A stretch of DNA of 64,000 nt from Marinobacter salicampi (GTDB lineage Bacteria > Pseudomonadota > Gammaproteobacteria > Pseudomonadales > Oleiphilaceae): positions 1-64,000 of the forward strand of contig NZ_JAAMPF010000001.1 of the NCBI RefSeq assembly GCF_011074795.1. The letters run 5' to 3'. Shown piece by piece: positions 47,527-55,683 of this stretch; within the stretch, counting starts at the first letter, position 1; each line of letters starts with the position of its first letter. A program made the position numbers and the translations under genes. The notes under the pieces were generated by a model. That model was given only the letters and a program-made list of their open reading frames with translations, searched no databases and was not told where the DNA came from.

Positions 47527-48228
47527 CTACATGGGTATTAAGACTTGGCCAGGACCCGTTACGATGCCCTTGATCGTGCGTGAAGAGGTCAGGTTCTCAA
47601 TCGGCACCTGGTCGCCAACACTTCCATTTGCCAGGGCTTTTCCTCTGGAACGGACCGAAAACGAGCCATTCGTTGCCGTAATCATAACATGATCACCCCT
47701 TGCCACTGCATCAGGGGCAGTTATCAGGTAGGGCGTAAATACAGTGCCTGCGTTGACCGGGCGCTTCATCTCCATACCCAGCAGGTGAGCCTCCTCGGTA
47801 ACGGCCCCGCGTCTGATCGAATTAATCACTACTTTCGCCGTTGTAATCATAGAATCGTCGAGGCGATTGCCGCGGTTCAACGGTCTGGCCGCTACCAGAG
47901 CATCACCTTCTATTGTGAGGGAACTGGTCAGGTAGAGCTTCCAGGGCCGATCACCTTCGCAGGCTACCTGCAGTCGCGGGTGTGTCGAGCGCCATGGATC
48001 ACCGCTGAACTCTACGGTCGGCTCGCCTTCGCAGGGTGCCAGTTGCAGGCGGCTGTCCAGACTGCCCAACTGGTAGCTTACCTGGTAGCCAGCGGCTGCC
48101 TGTTCCTGTTTGAAATCCGCCAGAAAAGACTCGGCCGCTGAAAGAATGCTAGCGGGTGCAGTAGTGGGTCCAGCGTCAACCAGTGCTGATGTACAGAGCA
48201 TGAGGGTTAGAGCGAGGTATGTCCGCAT
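47527..48228 (-). CDS. flgA: Flagella basal body P-ring formation protein FlgA
   Basis: A 233-residue periplasmic chaperone for P-ring (FlgI) assembly. It has a signal peptide (RTYLALTLMLCTSALVDA), an N-terminal domain with YQLGSLDSRLQLAPCEGEPTV, and the SAF-type C-terminal domain with GTVFTPYLITAPDAVARGDHVMITATNGSF and VTGPGQVLI. The frame extends upstream to 48360 but the signal peptide fixes ATG 48228. It is read from a sigma-54-like site and sits upstream of flgM on the same strand. Confidence 0.92.
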   Translation of the reverse strand: MRTYLALTLMLCTSALVDAGPTTAPASILSAAESFLADFKQEQAAAGYQVSYQLGSLDSRLQLAPCEGEPTVEFSGDPWRSTHPRLQVACEGDRPWKLYLTSSLTIEGDALVAARPLNRGNRLDDSMITTAKVVINSIRRGAVTEEAHLLGMEMKRPVNAGTVFTPYLITAPDAVARGDHVMITATNGSFSVRSRGKALANGSVGDQVPIENLTSSRTIKGIVTGPGQVLIPM

Positions 48229-48293
48229 GTGCTTGGGCCTGTCCTGTTTCAGGTCAGGGCACCCACGGTTGCAAATCGTTACCGTGAGTCCCC

Positions 48294-48320
48294 TAAATAA
48301 TGGTGTATCTTCGCCGTTAA
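48294..48320 (+). promoter_or_regulatory. Sigma-28 (FliA) promoter of cheVR
   Basis: TAAATAAT, 11 bases, then GCCGTTAA, nearly the full FliA consensus. It predicts a transcript start near 48327, leaving a leader of about 97 nt before cheV. Confidence 0.8.
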
Positions 48321-48373
48321 CCAGGTCTGGACCGTCAACTTTATTGCCCTGGTCACACAATACCAGATTCGAA

Positions 48374-48387
48374 GCAACATCCGTGCC
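48374..48387 (-). promoter_or_regulatory. Sigma-54 (RpoN) promoter of flgA
   Basis: On the minus strand GGCACG, four bases, TTGC: it matches the -24 GG and -12 GC core (TGGCACG-N4-TTGC). It predicts a start near 48362 and a leader of about 134 nt before flgA. No activator site was recognised. Confidence 0.65.
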
Positions 48388-48423
48388 GCATGTTGGCCGA
48401 TTGGATTTCAGGAGTGATGTGTA

Positions 48424-49356
48424 ATGGCAGGCGTACTAGACAGTGTCAACCAGCGGACCCAGCTGGTGGGGGAAAACCGCCTTGAGCTTCTGCTTTTCCG
48501 CCTGCGCGGGCGTCAGATTTATGGCATTAACGTATTCAAGGTCAAGGAGGTGCTGCAGTGTCCCCGGCTGTCGTCGCTTCCCAACAGTCGGCCCATGGTT
48601 CGTGGCGTTGCTCATATTCGGGGTGAAACCATCCCAATCATTGATTTGGGCCTGGCCATACGAATGTCTTCGATTCCCCCTGAAGAGGTCGCGACCAGTT
48701 TCGTCATCATCACCGAGTACAACCGGAAGACCCAGGGCTTTCTGGTCAGTAGCGTCGACCGGATCGTAAACATGAACTGGGCAGACATTCTGCCACCGCC
48801 AAAAGGCGCGGGTCAGGAAATTTACCTGACGGCGGTAACCAAGCTTGAGGACAAGCTGGTGGAGATCATTGATGTGGAGAAAATTCTCTCCGAAGTTTCC
48901 CCGCTAGGAGACGACGTCACAGAGAAAACCCTTACTCGCACCGCAGAAAGGGACCGGGGAGTGTCTCTTCCCGTGCTTGTGGTTGATGATTCGTCGGTCG
49001 CGCGACGGCAGATCGAGCGTTGTCTGACAGCTATCGGTCTCCGGGTAGTTACCAAAAATGATGGCCAACAGGCGCTCGATCACCTGAAGCAGGTAACGGA
49101 AGATGGCTCCAAGGCAACCGATCATTTTTCCATGATGATTTCCGATGTGGAAATGCCGGAAATGGATGGTTACACCCTGGTAACACGTTGCAAAAGCGAG
49201 CCCCTGATCAGCGGATTGTATGTCATGCTGCATACGTCCCTGAGCGGCGTCTTCAACAAGGCAATGGTCCAGAAAGTCGGTGCGGATGATTTTATGGCAA
49301 AATTCAGTCCTGATGAACTGGCCGAACGTGTAATGGATATCCTGGACGAGGGCTGA
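48424..49356 (+). CDS. cheV: Chemotaxis adaptor CheV (CheW-receiver fusion)
   Basis: A 310-residue hybrid. Residues about 20-160 are a CheW domain (LLLFRLRGRQIYGINVFKVKEVLQC) that couples receptors to CheA. Residues about 180-308 are a receiver domain with VLVVDDSSVARRQIE acidic pocket and the phospho-acceptor aspartate in MMISDVEMPEMDGYTL. CheV is thought to adjust receptor-kinase coupling or act as a phosphate sink. It is cotranscribed with cheR, 44 bases downstream, from the sigma-28 site. Confidence 0.95.
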   Translation: MAGVLDSVNQRTQLVGENRLELLLFRLRGRQIYGINVFKVKEVLQCPRLSSLPNSRPMVRGVAHIRGETIPIIDLGLAIRMSSIPPEEVATSFVIITEYNRKTQGFLVSSVDRIVNMNWADILPPPKGAGQEIYLTAVTKLEDKLVEIIDVEKILSEVSPLGDDVTEKTLTRTAERDRGVSLPVLVVDDSSVARRQIERCLTAIGLRVVTKNDGQQALDHLKQVTEDGSKATDHFSMMISDVEMPEMDGYTLVTRCKSEPLISGLYVMLHTSLSGVFNKAMVQKVGADDFMAKFSPDELAERVMDILDEG

Positions 49357-49400
49357 CATTTTTCTTGTTCCAATGCCTGTTTACCAACGACAGAGATGCA

Positions 49401-50234
49401 ATGAAAGCAGAGATGACACTCCAGGAATACGAGGCATTTAAAGGGTTCCTGCAGGAGGCTTGTGGCATTCTGCTGGGCGAAAACAAGCAGTACCTCGTCA
49501 AAAGTCGCTTGCGCCGTATCCTCGAAGAGAACCGGATGAATTCGCTGGGAGAACTGGTCGAGCACTTGCGTCGTCCGGGGCGCCACGGTTCGCTGCGCGA
49601 GGTGGTGATTGACGCCATGACCACCAACGAAACTCTGTGGTTTCGCGACAATCATCCGTTCAGAATCCTTTCCGACCAGCTGCTCCCCGAACTGGCGGAG
49701 CGGAACAGCCTCCAGCCGATCCGCTTCTGGTCTGCGGCTTGCTCAACCGGGCAGGAACCTTATTCGGTCGCCATGGCCGTGGATGAGTTCAGGCGGCAGA
49801 AGCCCGGCAAGCTTAAGGGCGAAGTCAAGATCGTGGCCACCGACATCTCAAAGAGTGTGCTGGAGGTGGCCCGGCGGGGCGAATATGAAATGCTGGCCAT
49901 TGGTCGGGGGCTGTCTCCGGAGCGGCAGAAGAACTTCTTTACCATGTCGTCCGCAGGCAGCTGGCAGATACGGCCACAGATCAAGTCCATGGTGGAGTTC
50001 AAGGAGCTCAATTTGCTGGAGAGGTACATGCTGGGCAAGTTTGATGTCATTCTCTGCCGCAACGTGTTGATCTACTTTTCCGCTGAGCTGAAGAAAGATA
50101 TCCTGACGCGCATGCACGCCGCACTCAATCCTGGCGGTTACCTTATTCTGGGCGCTTCGGAGTCCCTGAATGGCTTGCCCCATCTGTATGACATGGTGCA
50201 GTGTCGCCCGGGTATTATCTACCGCAAGAAATAG
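49401..50234 (+). CDS. cheR: Chemotaxis methyltransferase CheR
   Basis: A 277-residue enzyme that methylates glutamates of chemoreceptors using SAM. A helical N-terminal domain (ending near residue 75) is followed by the SAM domain with RFWSAACSTGQEPYSVAMA, VATDISKSVLEVARRGEY and DVILCRNVLIYF. There is no C-terminal receptor-tethering motif visible. ATG 49401 is preferred over an upstream TTG (49365). Confidence 0.94.
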   Translation: MKAEMTLQEYEAFKGFLQEACGILLGENKQYLVKSRLRRILEENRMNSLGELVEHLRRPGRHGSLREVVIDAMTTNETLWFRDNHPFRILSDQLLPELAERNSLQPIRFWSAACSTGQEPYSVAMAVDEFRRQKPGKLKGEVKIVATDISKSVLEVARRGEYEMLAIGRGLSPERQKNFFTMSSAGSWQIRPQIKSMVEFKELNLLERYMLGKFDVILCRNVLIYFSAELKKDILTRMHAALNPGGYLILGASESLNGLPHLYDMVQCRPGIIYRKK

Positions 50235-50316
50235 GCTTGGGCAGGCGCGAGGAAGTGTTAGGACTATCACAAGAAGCTGTCGGGGGCTACCGCAAGACCA
50301 ACCATAGGGGCAGGGA

Positions 50317-50931
50317 ATGATCATTGATTTTGAAGCGCTATCAGCGGGCGAAATCTATCACGCCATGACGCAGACCGTGATCCCCCGGCCGGTGGCGTGG
50401 ATCCTTTCAGAGAATGAAGCCGGCGACTTCAACCTGGCACCGTTTTCCTTTTTTACCGCTCTCGGTAGCGCGCCGCCTCTAATGATGGTCTCGGTAGGGA
50501 AGAAGCCCGACGGTCAGTTCAAGGACACACGGACCAACATCGAGGCCCGGAAACACTTCACTATTCACATTGCTCACCGGGAACTTGCAACCGCCATGAC
50601 CGAAACCTCAAGAGCTCTGCCTCTGGGTGAATCGGAGCTCGATCGCGTGAGCCTTGCCCTTGTCGATTTCGATGGCTTTTCTCTGCCCCGGCTCGCGGAC
50701 TGCAGGGTTGCGTTTGCCTGTGAGCTTTATCAGATTCAGGAAATAGGCGATCAGCCACAGTCACTGATTTTTGGCAAAATAAAGCGCCTTTACGTGGCAG
50801 ATGACGTTGCGAACGTGGATTCGGATGGGCGCTTCAAAGTGGACGCGGCCCGGGTCGATCCCATCGGGCGTCTGGGCGGCAGTGAGTATGTTTCTTTTGG
50901 AGAACGTCTGGTCATACCCAGGCCTAAGTAG
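50317..50931 (+). CDS. Flavin reductase-like, FMN-binding split-barrel protein
   Basis: A 204-residue protein of the flavin reductase-like (DIM6/NTAB) family. Family motifs are TQTVIPRPVAWI, FNLAPFSFFTALGSAPPLMMVS and the late VDAARVDPIGRLGGSEY. It probably binds FMN and may act in reductive detoxification; the substrate is unknown. GGGCAGGGA precedes the ATG. The glycosylase gene starts five bases after its stop, suggesting an operon. Confidence 0.85.
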   Translation: MIIDFEALSAGEIYHAMTQTVIPRPVAWILSENEAGDFNLAPFSFFTALGSAPPLMMVSVGKKPDGQFKDTRTNIEARKHFTIHIAHRELATAMTETSRALPLGESELDRVSLALVDFDGFSLPRLADCRVAFACELYQIQEIGDQPQSLIFGKIKRLYVADDVANVDSDGRFKVDAARVDPIGRLGGSEYVSFGERLVIPRPK

Positions 50932-50936
50932 ACCCC

Positions 50937-51533
50937 GTGAGCCGTGATCCACTGTCTCAAGGTTTCTATGCCAGGCCTTCGGCTCTGGTAGCGCGCGAGT
51001 TGATCGGGACTAACCTGGTACGGGAACTGGACGGTGAGCGGCTTGTGGGCCGTATTATTGAAACCGAAGCCTACGGAGGCGCCTCCGATACTGCCAGCCA
51101 CGCCTCGCGAGGAAAGACGCCACGAAACGACCCCATGTTCGGCCCAGCTGGGTTCGCTTACATCTACCTTATCTATGGTCTGTATGACCTTCTGAACGTG
51201 GTGACCGAGACCGACAGCGTCCCCGGGGCGGTATTGATCAGAGCCTTCTATCCGGTGTCAGGCGAAGCGTCAATGAGTGCGCTCCGGGGTGGTAAAGCCT
51301 ATCCTCAACTGGCCAACGGTCCGGGCAAGCTGACGAGGGCGATGGGCATCACCAGGGTAGAGTTCAACCGGCACGACCTTTGTCTGGGCGAGTCGCTCTG
51401 GATCGAACAGGGCGAGCCGTTTTCACTGGAAGACCTACTTGTGGGGCCCCGAGTGGGTATCGACTACGCGAGGCCGGTAGATCGGGACGCGCCCCTGCGC
51501 TTTCGCTTGGCCTTGCCAAGGCGTTCAGTCTGA
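50937..51533 (+). CDS. DNA-3-methyladenine glycosylase (AAG/Mpg family)
   Basis: A 198-residue base-excision enzyme that removes alkylated purines. Key regions are LIGTNLVRELDGERLVGRIIETEAYGG with the catalytic glutamate, SHASRGKTPRNDPMFGPAGFAYIYLIYGLYDLLNVV with the DNA-intercalating tyrosine, and ANGPGKLTRAMGI. The start is GTG at 50937. The end overlaps the convergent K+ channel gene by nine bases. Confidence 0.92.
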   Translation: MSRDPLSQGFYARPSALVARELIGTNLVRELDGERLVGRIIETEAYGGASDTASHASRGKTPRNDPMFGPAGFAYIYLIYGLYDLLNVVTETDSVPGAVLIRAFYPVSGEASMSALRGGKAYPQLANGPGKLTRAMGITRVEFNRHDLCLGESLWIEQGEPFSLEDLLVGPRVGIDYARPVDRDAPLRFRLALPRRSV

Positions 51534-52394
51534 ACCCGGCGCCAGATTTTTGGGGTCGGCAGTTTCTTCGTTGAGCCAGGTGCCGCAGTATTTGCAGTAC
51601 TTTGCGTCCCGCTCATGCTGGTTTTTGCCACATCCCGGGCATGCTTCCTTGGAATAACGCTCATCCCGCAGGGTCCGGATAACTTCAGCGGAGAAAACCC
51701 CGGCGGGCAGGGCGATAATAGAATAGCCGGTGAGCATGATCATCACCGAAATGAACTGACCCCACGAGGTTACCGGGGTGATATCGCCATAGCCCACGGT
51801 CGTCAGCGTCACTATGCCCCAGTAAATGGACTTGGGAATGCTGGTAAATCCGGCTTCAGCCGGCTCTATAAGGTAGAGAATGGTCGAAAAAATGGTAATC
51901 AGCATAAGCACCGAAAACAGGAACAGCAGAATCTGCCCCCTGCTTCGTTTCAGAGCGTCCAGCAGCAACTTGCCCTGGCCCACAAGAGCCATCATCTCCA
52001 GCACCCTGAATAGCCTTAACGTACGCAGCAGACGGAACACAACCAGTGTTTGGGCGCCGGGGAATATAAGCATGAGCCAGACAGGCAAAACCGCCAGCAC
52101 GTCAATAATGCCGTAAAAGCCCTTCAGGTAAAGCCAGGGCTTCTCAAGACAGTAGATGCGAAGCGCGAGCTCTATCGTGAACAGGATGGTAATGACCCAT
52201 TCGAGTCGGTAGAACAGGGTCCCGAATCGTTCATGGTAAGCGGGTACGCTGTCGAGCATGACCACGCCTACGCTGGTGAAGATAAGCAGGGCAAGGAGAA
52301 CATCGAATCCTTTGGCCACCGGCGTATCCGATTCAAAAATGATCTGAAAGATGCGCGTTCTGATGCCAATGTTCGCCGGTTTTAATTCACTCAT
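51525..52394 (-). CDS. Voltage-gated-type K+ channel with C-terminal zinc ribbon
   Basis: A 289-residue six-transmembrane ion channel. The fourth helix has regularly spaced arginines (VFRLLRTLRLFRVLEM), as in voltage sensors, and the pore loop has TLTTVGYGDITP, the K+ selectivity filter. The cytoplasmic C terminus (about 250-280) carries two CxxC pairs, CPGCGKNQ and CKYCG, forming a putative zinc ribbon. Bacterial relatives are KvAP-like channels of unknown physiological role. The gene converges on the glycosylase gene. Confidence 0.9.
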   Translation of the reverse strand: MSELKPANIGIRTRIFQIIFESDTPVAKGFDVLLALLIFTSVGVVMLDSVPAYHERFGTLFYRLEWVITILFTIELALRIYCLEKPWLYLKGFYGIIDVLAVLPVWLMLIFPGAQTLVVFRLLRTLRLFRVLEMMALVGQGKLLLDALKRSRGQILLFLFSVLMLITIFSTILYLIEPAEAGFTSIPKSIYWGIVTLTTVGYGDITPVTSWGQFISVMIMLTGYSIIALPAGVFSAEVIRTLRDERYSKEACPGCGKNQHERDAKYCKYCGTWLNEETADPKNLAPGSD

Positions 52395-52539
52395 TGTGTT
52401 GCCGTCTTGGGATCCATGAATTGCTGGAGGAAGCTTGTGCCCTTACCATAGCGTCATATCAGACATTTAAAAATGGTTACGTTAGGGCGCAGTCTCCTAC
52501 GGGCGCTAGTTCGAGATCCAGAGCCAGTCAGGTCTGCCT

Positions 52540-53109
52540 TCAGGGAAGCTGCCGGGCCTTGGTCGCCAGTGCCAGCATCCAGACACCAGTAAAAATGAAA
52601 TCAATACCGAGTAGCAGGCCCAGAACCCAGGGGTAGGTTTCCGTCAGCTGGAACAGAATCAGCAGCCCAAGGATCAGGGAGAGTACGCCGCTGGTAAGAA
52701 TCCAGCCCCAGCCGATGGCAGGCTTTGATTGAAGCGCAAAAGCCATTTTGACAATGCCGGTTACCAGAAGGAACACGCCCACAAGTAGGGTCAGGGTGAA
52801 CACGCCCGCGAGCGGGTAGAAAAGCATAAGTGCCCCGACAATCAGTGCCAGCACCGCGAGCCCAAGACTCGGCACGAAGCCTTGCCAGCGCGGGATAGAG
52901 AACGACTGCACCGCCTGCGCGACGCCCGCAATAACCAGCAGGAGACCGATGGCGATTTCCAGGGACAGGGTGGCAACCCAGGGAAACGCAATGGCTGCAA
53001 CGCCCAGCACCAGGAAAACAATGCCCAGGCCAGCGAACCAGCGAGTATGCTGCCTGATATCGTTGATCAGATTGCTCTCGACCTTCACTTCGTAACGCCT
53101 CGTTTCCAT
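52540..53109 (-). CDS. HdeD-like membrane protein (DUF308)
   Basis: A 189-residue integral membrane protein with six hydrophobic helices and repeated glycine/leucine patterns (WFAGLGIVFLVLGVAAIAFPWVA, ILGLLILFQLTETYPWVLGLLLGIDFIFTGVWML). HdeD of E. coli is linked to acid resistance at high density; the role here is unknown. AAGGAGGAG gives a strong start at 53109. Confidence 0.88.
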   Translation of the reverse strand: METRRYEVKVESNLINDIRQHTRWFAGLGIVFLVLGVAAIAFPWVATLSLEIAIGLLLVIAGVAQAVQSFSIPRWQGFVPSLGLAVLALIVGALMLFYPLAGVFTLTLLVGVFLLVTGIVKMAFALQSKPAIGWGWILTSGVLSLILGLLILFQLTETYPWVLGLLLGIDFIFTGVWMLALATKARQLP

Positions 53110-53235
53110 GACAAGCTCCTCCTTTGAGCTCAGAGTTTTCCGGATGGATCATGTCCGCTAAAAACCGCTATGGCACCGGATGAGCTGAAATTCAACCGAT
53201 TATATGAGGGTAGAGCGGGATTTCAGATCCCGTTC

Positions 53236-53757
53236 TCAGACCATGGCCCCGCCACCCGTCATCAATGAACCGAACACACCCACGCCATAGGCAACCGCTG
53301 CCGCTAGAGCGCCTACCACCAGCATTTCCGCACCAGCGCGCCACGGAGGCAGGGTTGCCACCAGGCCTCGGCCTGCGCCCACCACAAACAAGGTCACCAA
53401 AGTCATGGCACCGGCCAGCGGAAAGCGATACTCGTCGGAGATCGGAATCAGATAGGCTATCAAGGGAACCACGCCCGGTGTCACGAAGCCTATAAATGTC
53501 GCCAGTCCGTGTTTCATTGCTGGCGCCCGGTTGCTGCCGGAATGCTGGTCGGAGGGCGTGCGCTCGGCAAGGTAGTCACTTGTCGCCATGGAAAAGCCGT
53601 CGGCCAGCAAAGAGGCAAATCCTAATATCAGCACAACAGAGTTTGAGAGCCCGGCCCCGGCAACGCCAGCGACAATCGCAAAGGTAGTGATCAGGCCATC
53701 ATTGGCTCCGTAGACGAAGTCAGGCAGGAACCGTTTGACAGTAGTCTTTTTCCGCAC
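53236..53757 (-). CDS. VIT1/CCC1-family membrane transporter
   Basis: A 173-residue protein of the vacuolar iron transporter family: FVYGANDGLITTFAIVAGVAGAGLS, then a helix ending GFSMATSDYLAERT, and three more helices. Eukaryotic members move Fe2+ or Mn2+ into vacuoles; bacterial substrates are unproven. The cytoplasmic metal-binding insertion between helices 2 and 3 is short, as in the short bacterial type. A GTG at 53757 with AGAAGGAG upstream is preferred over ATG 53781, which has no ribosome site and would add eight residues. Confidence 0.82.
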   Translation of the reverse strand: MRKKTTVKRFLPDFVYGANDGLITTFAIVAGVAGAGLSNSVVLILGFASLLADGFSMATSDYLAERTPSDQHSGSNRAPAMKHGLATFIGFVTPGVVPLIAYLIPISDEYRFPLAGAMTLVTLFVVGAGRGLVATLPPWRAGAEMLVVGALAAAVAYGVGVFGSLMTGGGAMV

Positions 53758-53858
53758 GAGCAGCTCCTTCTGCCTGGGCATCGGGTGGGTAGAGATACTT
53801 CAACATAGACTAGCAAAAATAACCTCCACCATGCCCGTGGAATATCCATCGCTACGTT

Positions 53859-54001
53859 CCGTCGTCGCTCTGCTCCGACGTTCCTCCGGCTGCCTTGCAG
53901 GCTCCGGTCGAACCCGCGAGGCTTCTTCTACCCACCCAATCAGCCAATAAAAAACCCCAGCATATCTGCTGGGGTTTTGTATTGGCGGAGAGGGAGGGAT
54001 T
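53859..54001. repeat. Direct repeat copy 1 (143 bp), containing a tRNA-Ser 3' fragment
   Basis: This copy matches 54045-54187 with only two mismatches (near 53901 and 53939). It contains the tRNA-Ser terminator and, at 53983-54001, the last 19 bases of tRNA-Ser including CCA, then diverges. It resembles a partial duplication of the tRNA 3' end such as integrative elements leave, but no integrase is nearby. Confidence 0.9.
53947..53978 (-). terminator. Duplicate terminator hairpin (copy 1)
   Basis: Same 12-bp stem AAAACCCCAGCA/TGCTGGGGTTTT with a 4-nt loop as in copy 2, 186 bases away. Confidence 0.8.
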
Positions 54002-54044
54002 ATTCGGCCCTTTAGGGCCTCACCCCTTCCGTAAACTCCAGGGG

Positions 54045-54187
54045 CCGTCGTCGCTCTGCTCCGACGTTCCTCCGGCTGCCTTGCAGCCTCCGGTCGAACC
54101 CGCGAGGCTTCTTCTACCCACCCAGTCAGCCAATAAAAAACCCCAGCATATCTGCTGGGGTTTTGTATTGGCGGAGAGGGAGGGATT
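54045..54187. repeat. Direct repeat copy 2 (143 bp), overlapping tRNA-Ser
   Basis: The intact partner of copy 1. Its right end (54169-54187) is the real 3' end of tRNA-Ser, and its left part holds the tRNA terminator and flanking DNA. Confidence 0.9.
54133..54164 (-). terminator. Rho-independent terminator of tRNA-Ser
   Basis: On the minus strand AAAACCCCAGCA pairs with TGCTGGGGTTTT around a 4-nt loop and is followed by U residues. It starts five bases after the tRNA CCA. Confidence 0.9.
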
Positions 54188-54259
54188 CGAACCCTCGATA
54201 CGCTATTAACGTATACACACTTTCCAGGCGTGCGCCTTCAGCCACTCGGCCACCTCTCC
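54169..54259 (-). tRNA. tRNA-Ser (anticodon GGA)
   Basis: A 91-base tRNA on the minus strand, 5' GGAGAGG and 3' CCTCTCCG plus CCA. The anticodon loop is CTGGAAA, anticodon GGA (reads UCC/UCU). A long variable arm is present, as expected for class II serine tRNA, and the T arm has GGTTCGAATCC. Confidence 0.96.
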
Positions 54260-54362
54260 AATAACCTGTTTCAAATCAGCGGGCCGATCTGAGGGCGCAA
54301 ACTCTAATGAATTTCTGGGGGTTTGGCAACACCTGTCGTATAAGAAGCTGTGCCAGGGTGTC

Positions 54363-54650
54363 TTAGCGGGTGCTGAAACCCTCGAATTCCCCGGATGCCC
54401 GCCCTTTGTCAATCGTAATGTCTTCGGTGCGTGCCGCCGGTGGTCCCTGCCAGCACCAGTCGGCGAGTTCCTGTAGCCCGTCTTGCTGGCCTTCAGCCAC
54501 CACTTCGACATCCCCGTCCGGAAGATTTCTGACATAGCCGGTCAGCCCGAGGCTTCGGGCTTTTTCCTCGCAGCTTGCGCGATAGGAGACACCCTGTACG
54601 CGCCCGCTTATTCTCAGATGCCAGCGTTCCTGATTCCGTTCATCGCTCAT
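54363..54650 (-). CDS. acyP: Acylphosphatase
   Basis: A 95-residue protein with the catalytic arginine (Arg24 in GRVQGVSYR) and asparagine (Asn42 in GYVRNLPDG), the two signature residues of acylphosphatase, which hydrolyses acyl phosphates. Length and pattern are normal. It begins 10 bases after the azlD stop, so it likely closes the azlC-azlD unit. Confidence 0.93.
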   Translation of the reverse strand: MSDERNQERWHLRISGRVQGVSYRASCEEKARSLGLTGYVRNLPDGDVEVVAEGQQDGLQELADWCWQGPPAARTEDITIDKGRASGEFEGFSTR

Positions 54651-54660
54651 AGTCAGCTCC

Positions 54661-54984
54661 TTATAATTGCTGAATCAGCATATAACTTACCGTACCGGCG
54701 ATTATGGATAAAAGCGCATTCCGCCGCCAAAGATGAAGTGCAACCACAAGAAGGCTTGGAAGCAGAGCGTCCACGCCAAACAAGGGAGCTTGCCACTTGG
54801 CGGACTGCAGCAGAAAGATGACCACCAGAAGAGCCATGACGGTCGCCGGCAGGTAGCGCCCCAGATGCAGGACAAACGGATGGTGGCTGTGGCGGGATAG
54901 AAACGCAAAGGGTATGGCTCGCGTAAGAAACGTTGCGGCCGCACTGACTGCGATAAAGGCCGCCAGATAAGTGGCCTCATCCAT
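54661..54984 (-). CDS. AzlD family branched-chain amino acid export subunit
   Basis: A 107-residue protein with four hydrophobic helices (AAFIAVSAAATFLTRAIPFAFLS, VMALLVVIFLLQSA and two more). AzlD is the small partner of AzlC in export of branched-chain amino acids or analogues. The ATG lies inside the end of azlC (8-base overlap), so they are coupled. Confidence 0.88.
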   Translation of the reverse strand: MDEATYLAAFIAVSAAATFLTRAIPFAFLSRHSHHPFVLHLGRYLPATVMALLVVIFLLQSAKWQAPLFGVDALLPSLLVVALHLWRRNALLSIIAGTVSYMLIQQL

Positions 54985-55681
54985 GACCGCGGCCTTTCGC
55001 CTCGGAGTGATGCTGATATGTAAAACGGTAATTAATGAGCAACACTCCGGTGGCCAGTATAATTGCCCCTATCAGCTGGTTGGCAGCGGGCAGGGCTGCC
55101 ACCGCAATACCGGCAGACGACGCTCCGATCCATAAGGGCAACTGCTGTTGAAGGGCTTTGTATTGCTCGATCATCAACACGATAAATAGGGCAACGAGGG
55201 CAAACTCGATACCGGTGCTGTCAAACTCGATCGTGGACCCCAGGCCTGCACCCAAGGCGCAGCCAACGACCCAGTAACACTGGTTGTAAAAAGTAATTCT
55301 CAGGTCAACGCTCTGCTCTGCCTTGAAGTCTGAGCCTCTTGGCCGGCTGGTCAGCAGGGAATAGGTTTCGTCCGTCAGCCCGAAGATCAGGTAGAGTTTT
55401 CGCCACCCGGCACCCGCAAACTGGTTGAGCAGGGATAAACCATAGAAAAGGTGGCGGGAGTTCAGTACCAGCATTGCAGTAAACACAGCCAGCAGGTCGG
55501 CATGCGTGGCAAGAAGACCAACAGCCAATATCTGCGCGGCGCCGGCAAAGATGACGATGCCCATCAGCGGTGCCACCCACCAGCCGTAGTCCAGCTGGGC
55601 GGTAAACAGAACTCCGAAAGCCATGCCAAGAGGTACATAGCCGAAAAGAACCGGCAATGTCAGCCGGAAGGGCGAATCCAT
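54977..55681 (-). CDS. AzlC family branched-chain amino acid permease
   Basis: A 234-residue membrane protein with about seven helices. The start MDSPFRLTLPVLFGYVPLGMAFGVLFTAQLDYGWW and the segment GAAQILAVGLLATHADLLAVFTAMLVLNSRHLFYGLSLL are typical of AzlC. It begins two bases after the RES toxin stop (TGA-AC-ATG), so it is apparently read from the toxin-antitoxin transcript. Confidence 0.9.
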   Translation of the reverse strand: MDSPFRLTLPVLFGYVPLGMAFGVLFTAQLDYGWWVAPLMGIVIFAGAAQILAVGLLATHADLLAVFTAMLVLNSRHLFYGLSLLNQFAGAGWRKLYLIFGLTDETYSLLTSRPRGSDFKAEQSVDLRITFYNQCYWVVGCALGAGLGSTIEFDSTGIEFALVALFIVLMIEQYKALQQQLPLWIGASSAGIAVAALPAANQLIGAIILATGVLLINYRFTYQHHSEAKGRGHG

Positions 55682-55683
55682 GT

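Larger units (their letters stand above)
53758..54168. other. Intergenic region with a duplicated tRNA-flank segment
   Basis: These 411 bases carry no gene. They consist mainly of two direct copies of a 143-bp segment (listed below) and a 43-bp spacer that includes the palindrome GGCCCTTTAGGGCC (54007-54020). Confidence 0.7.

Noticed and set aside
54002..54044. Integrase remnant between the tRNA-Ser duplications
   Set aside because: The 43-base spacer is too short to encode anything and holds only the palindrome GGCCCTTTAGGGCC.
53859..54187. CRISPR or tandem array
   Set aside because: Only two long copies with a 43-bp spacer are present, and one is the real tRNA flank, so it is a duplication and not an array.
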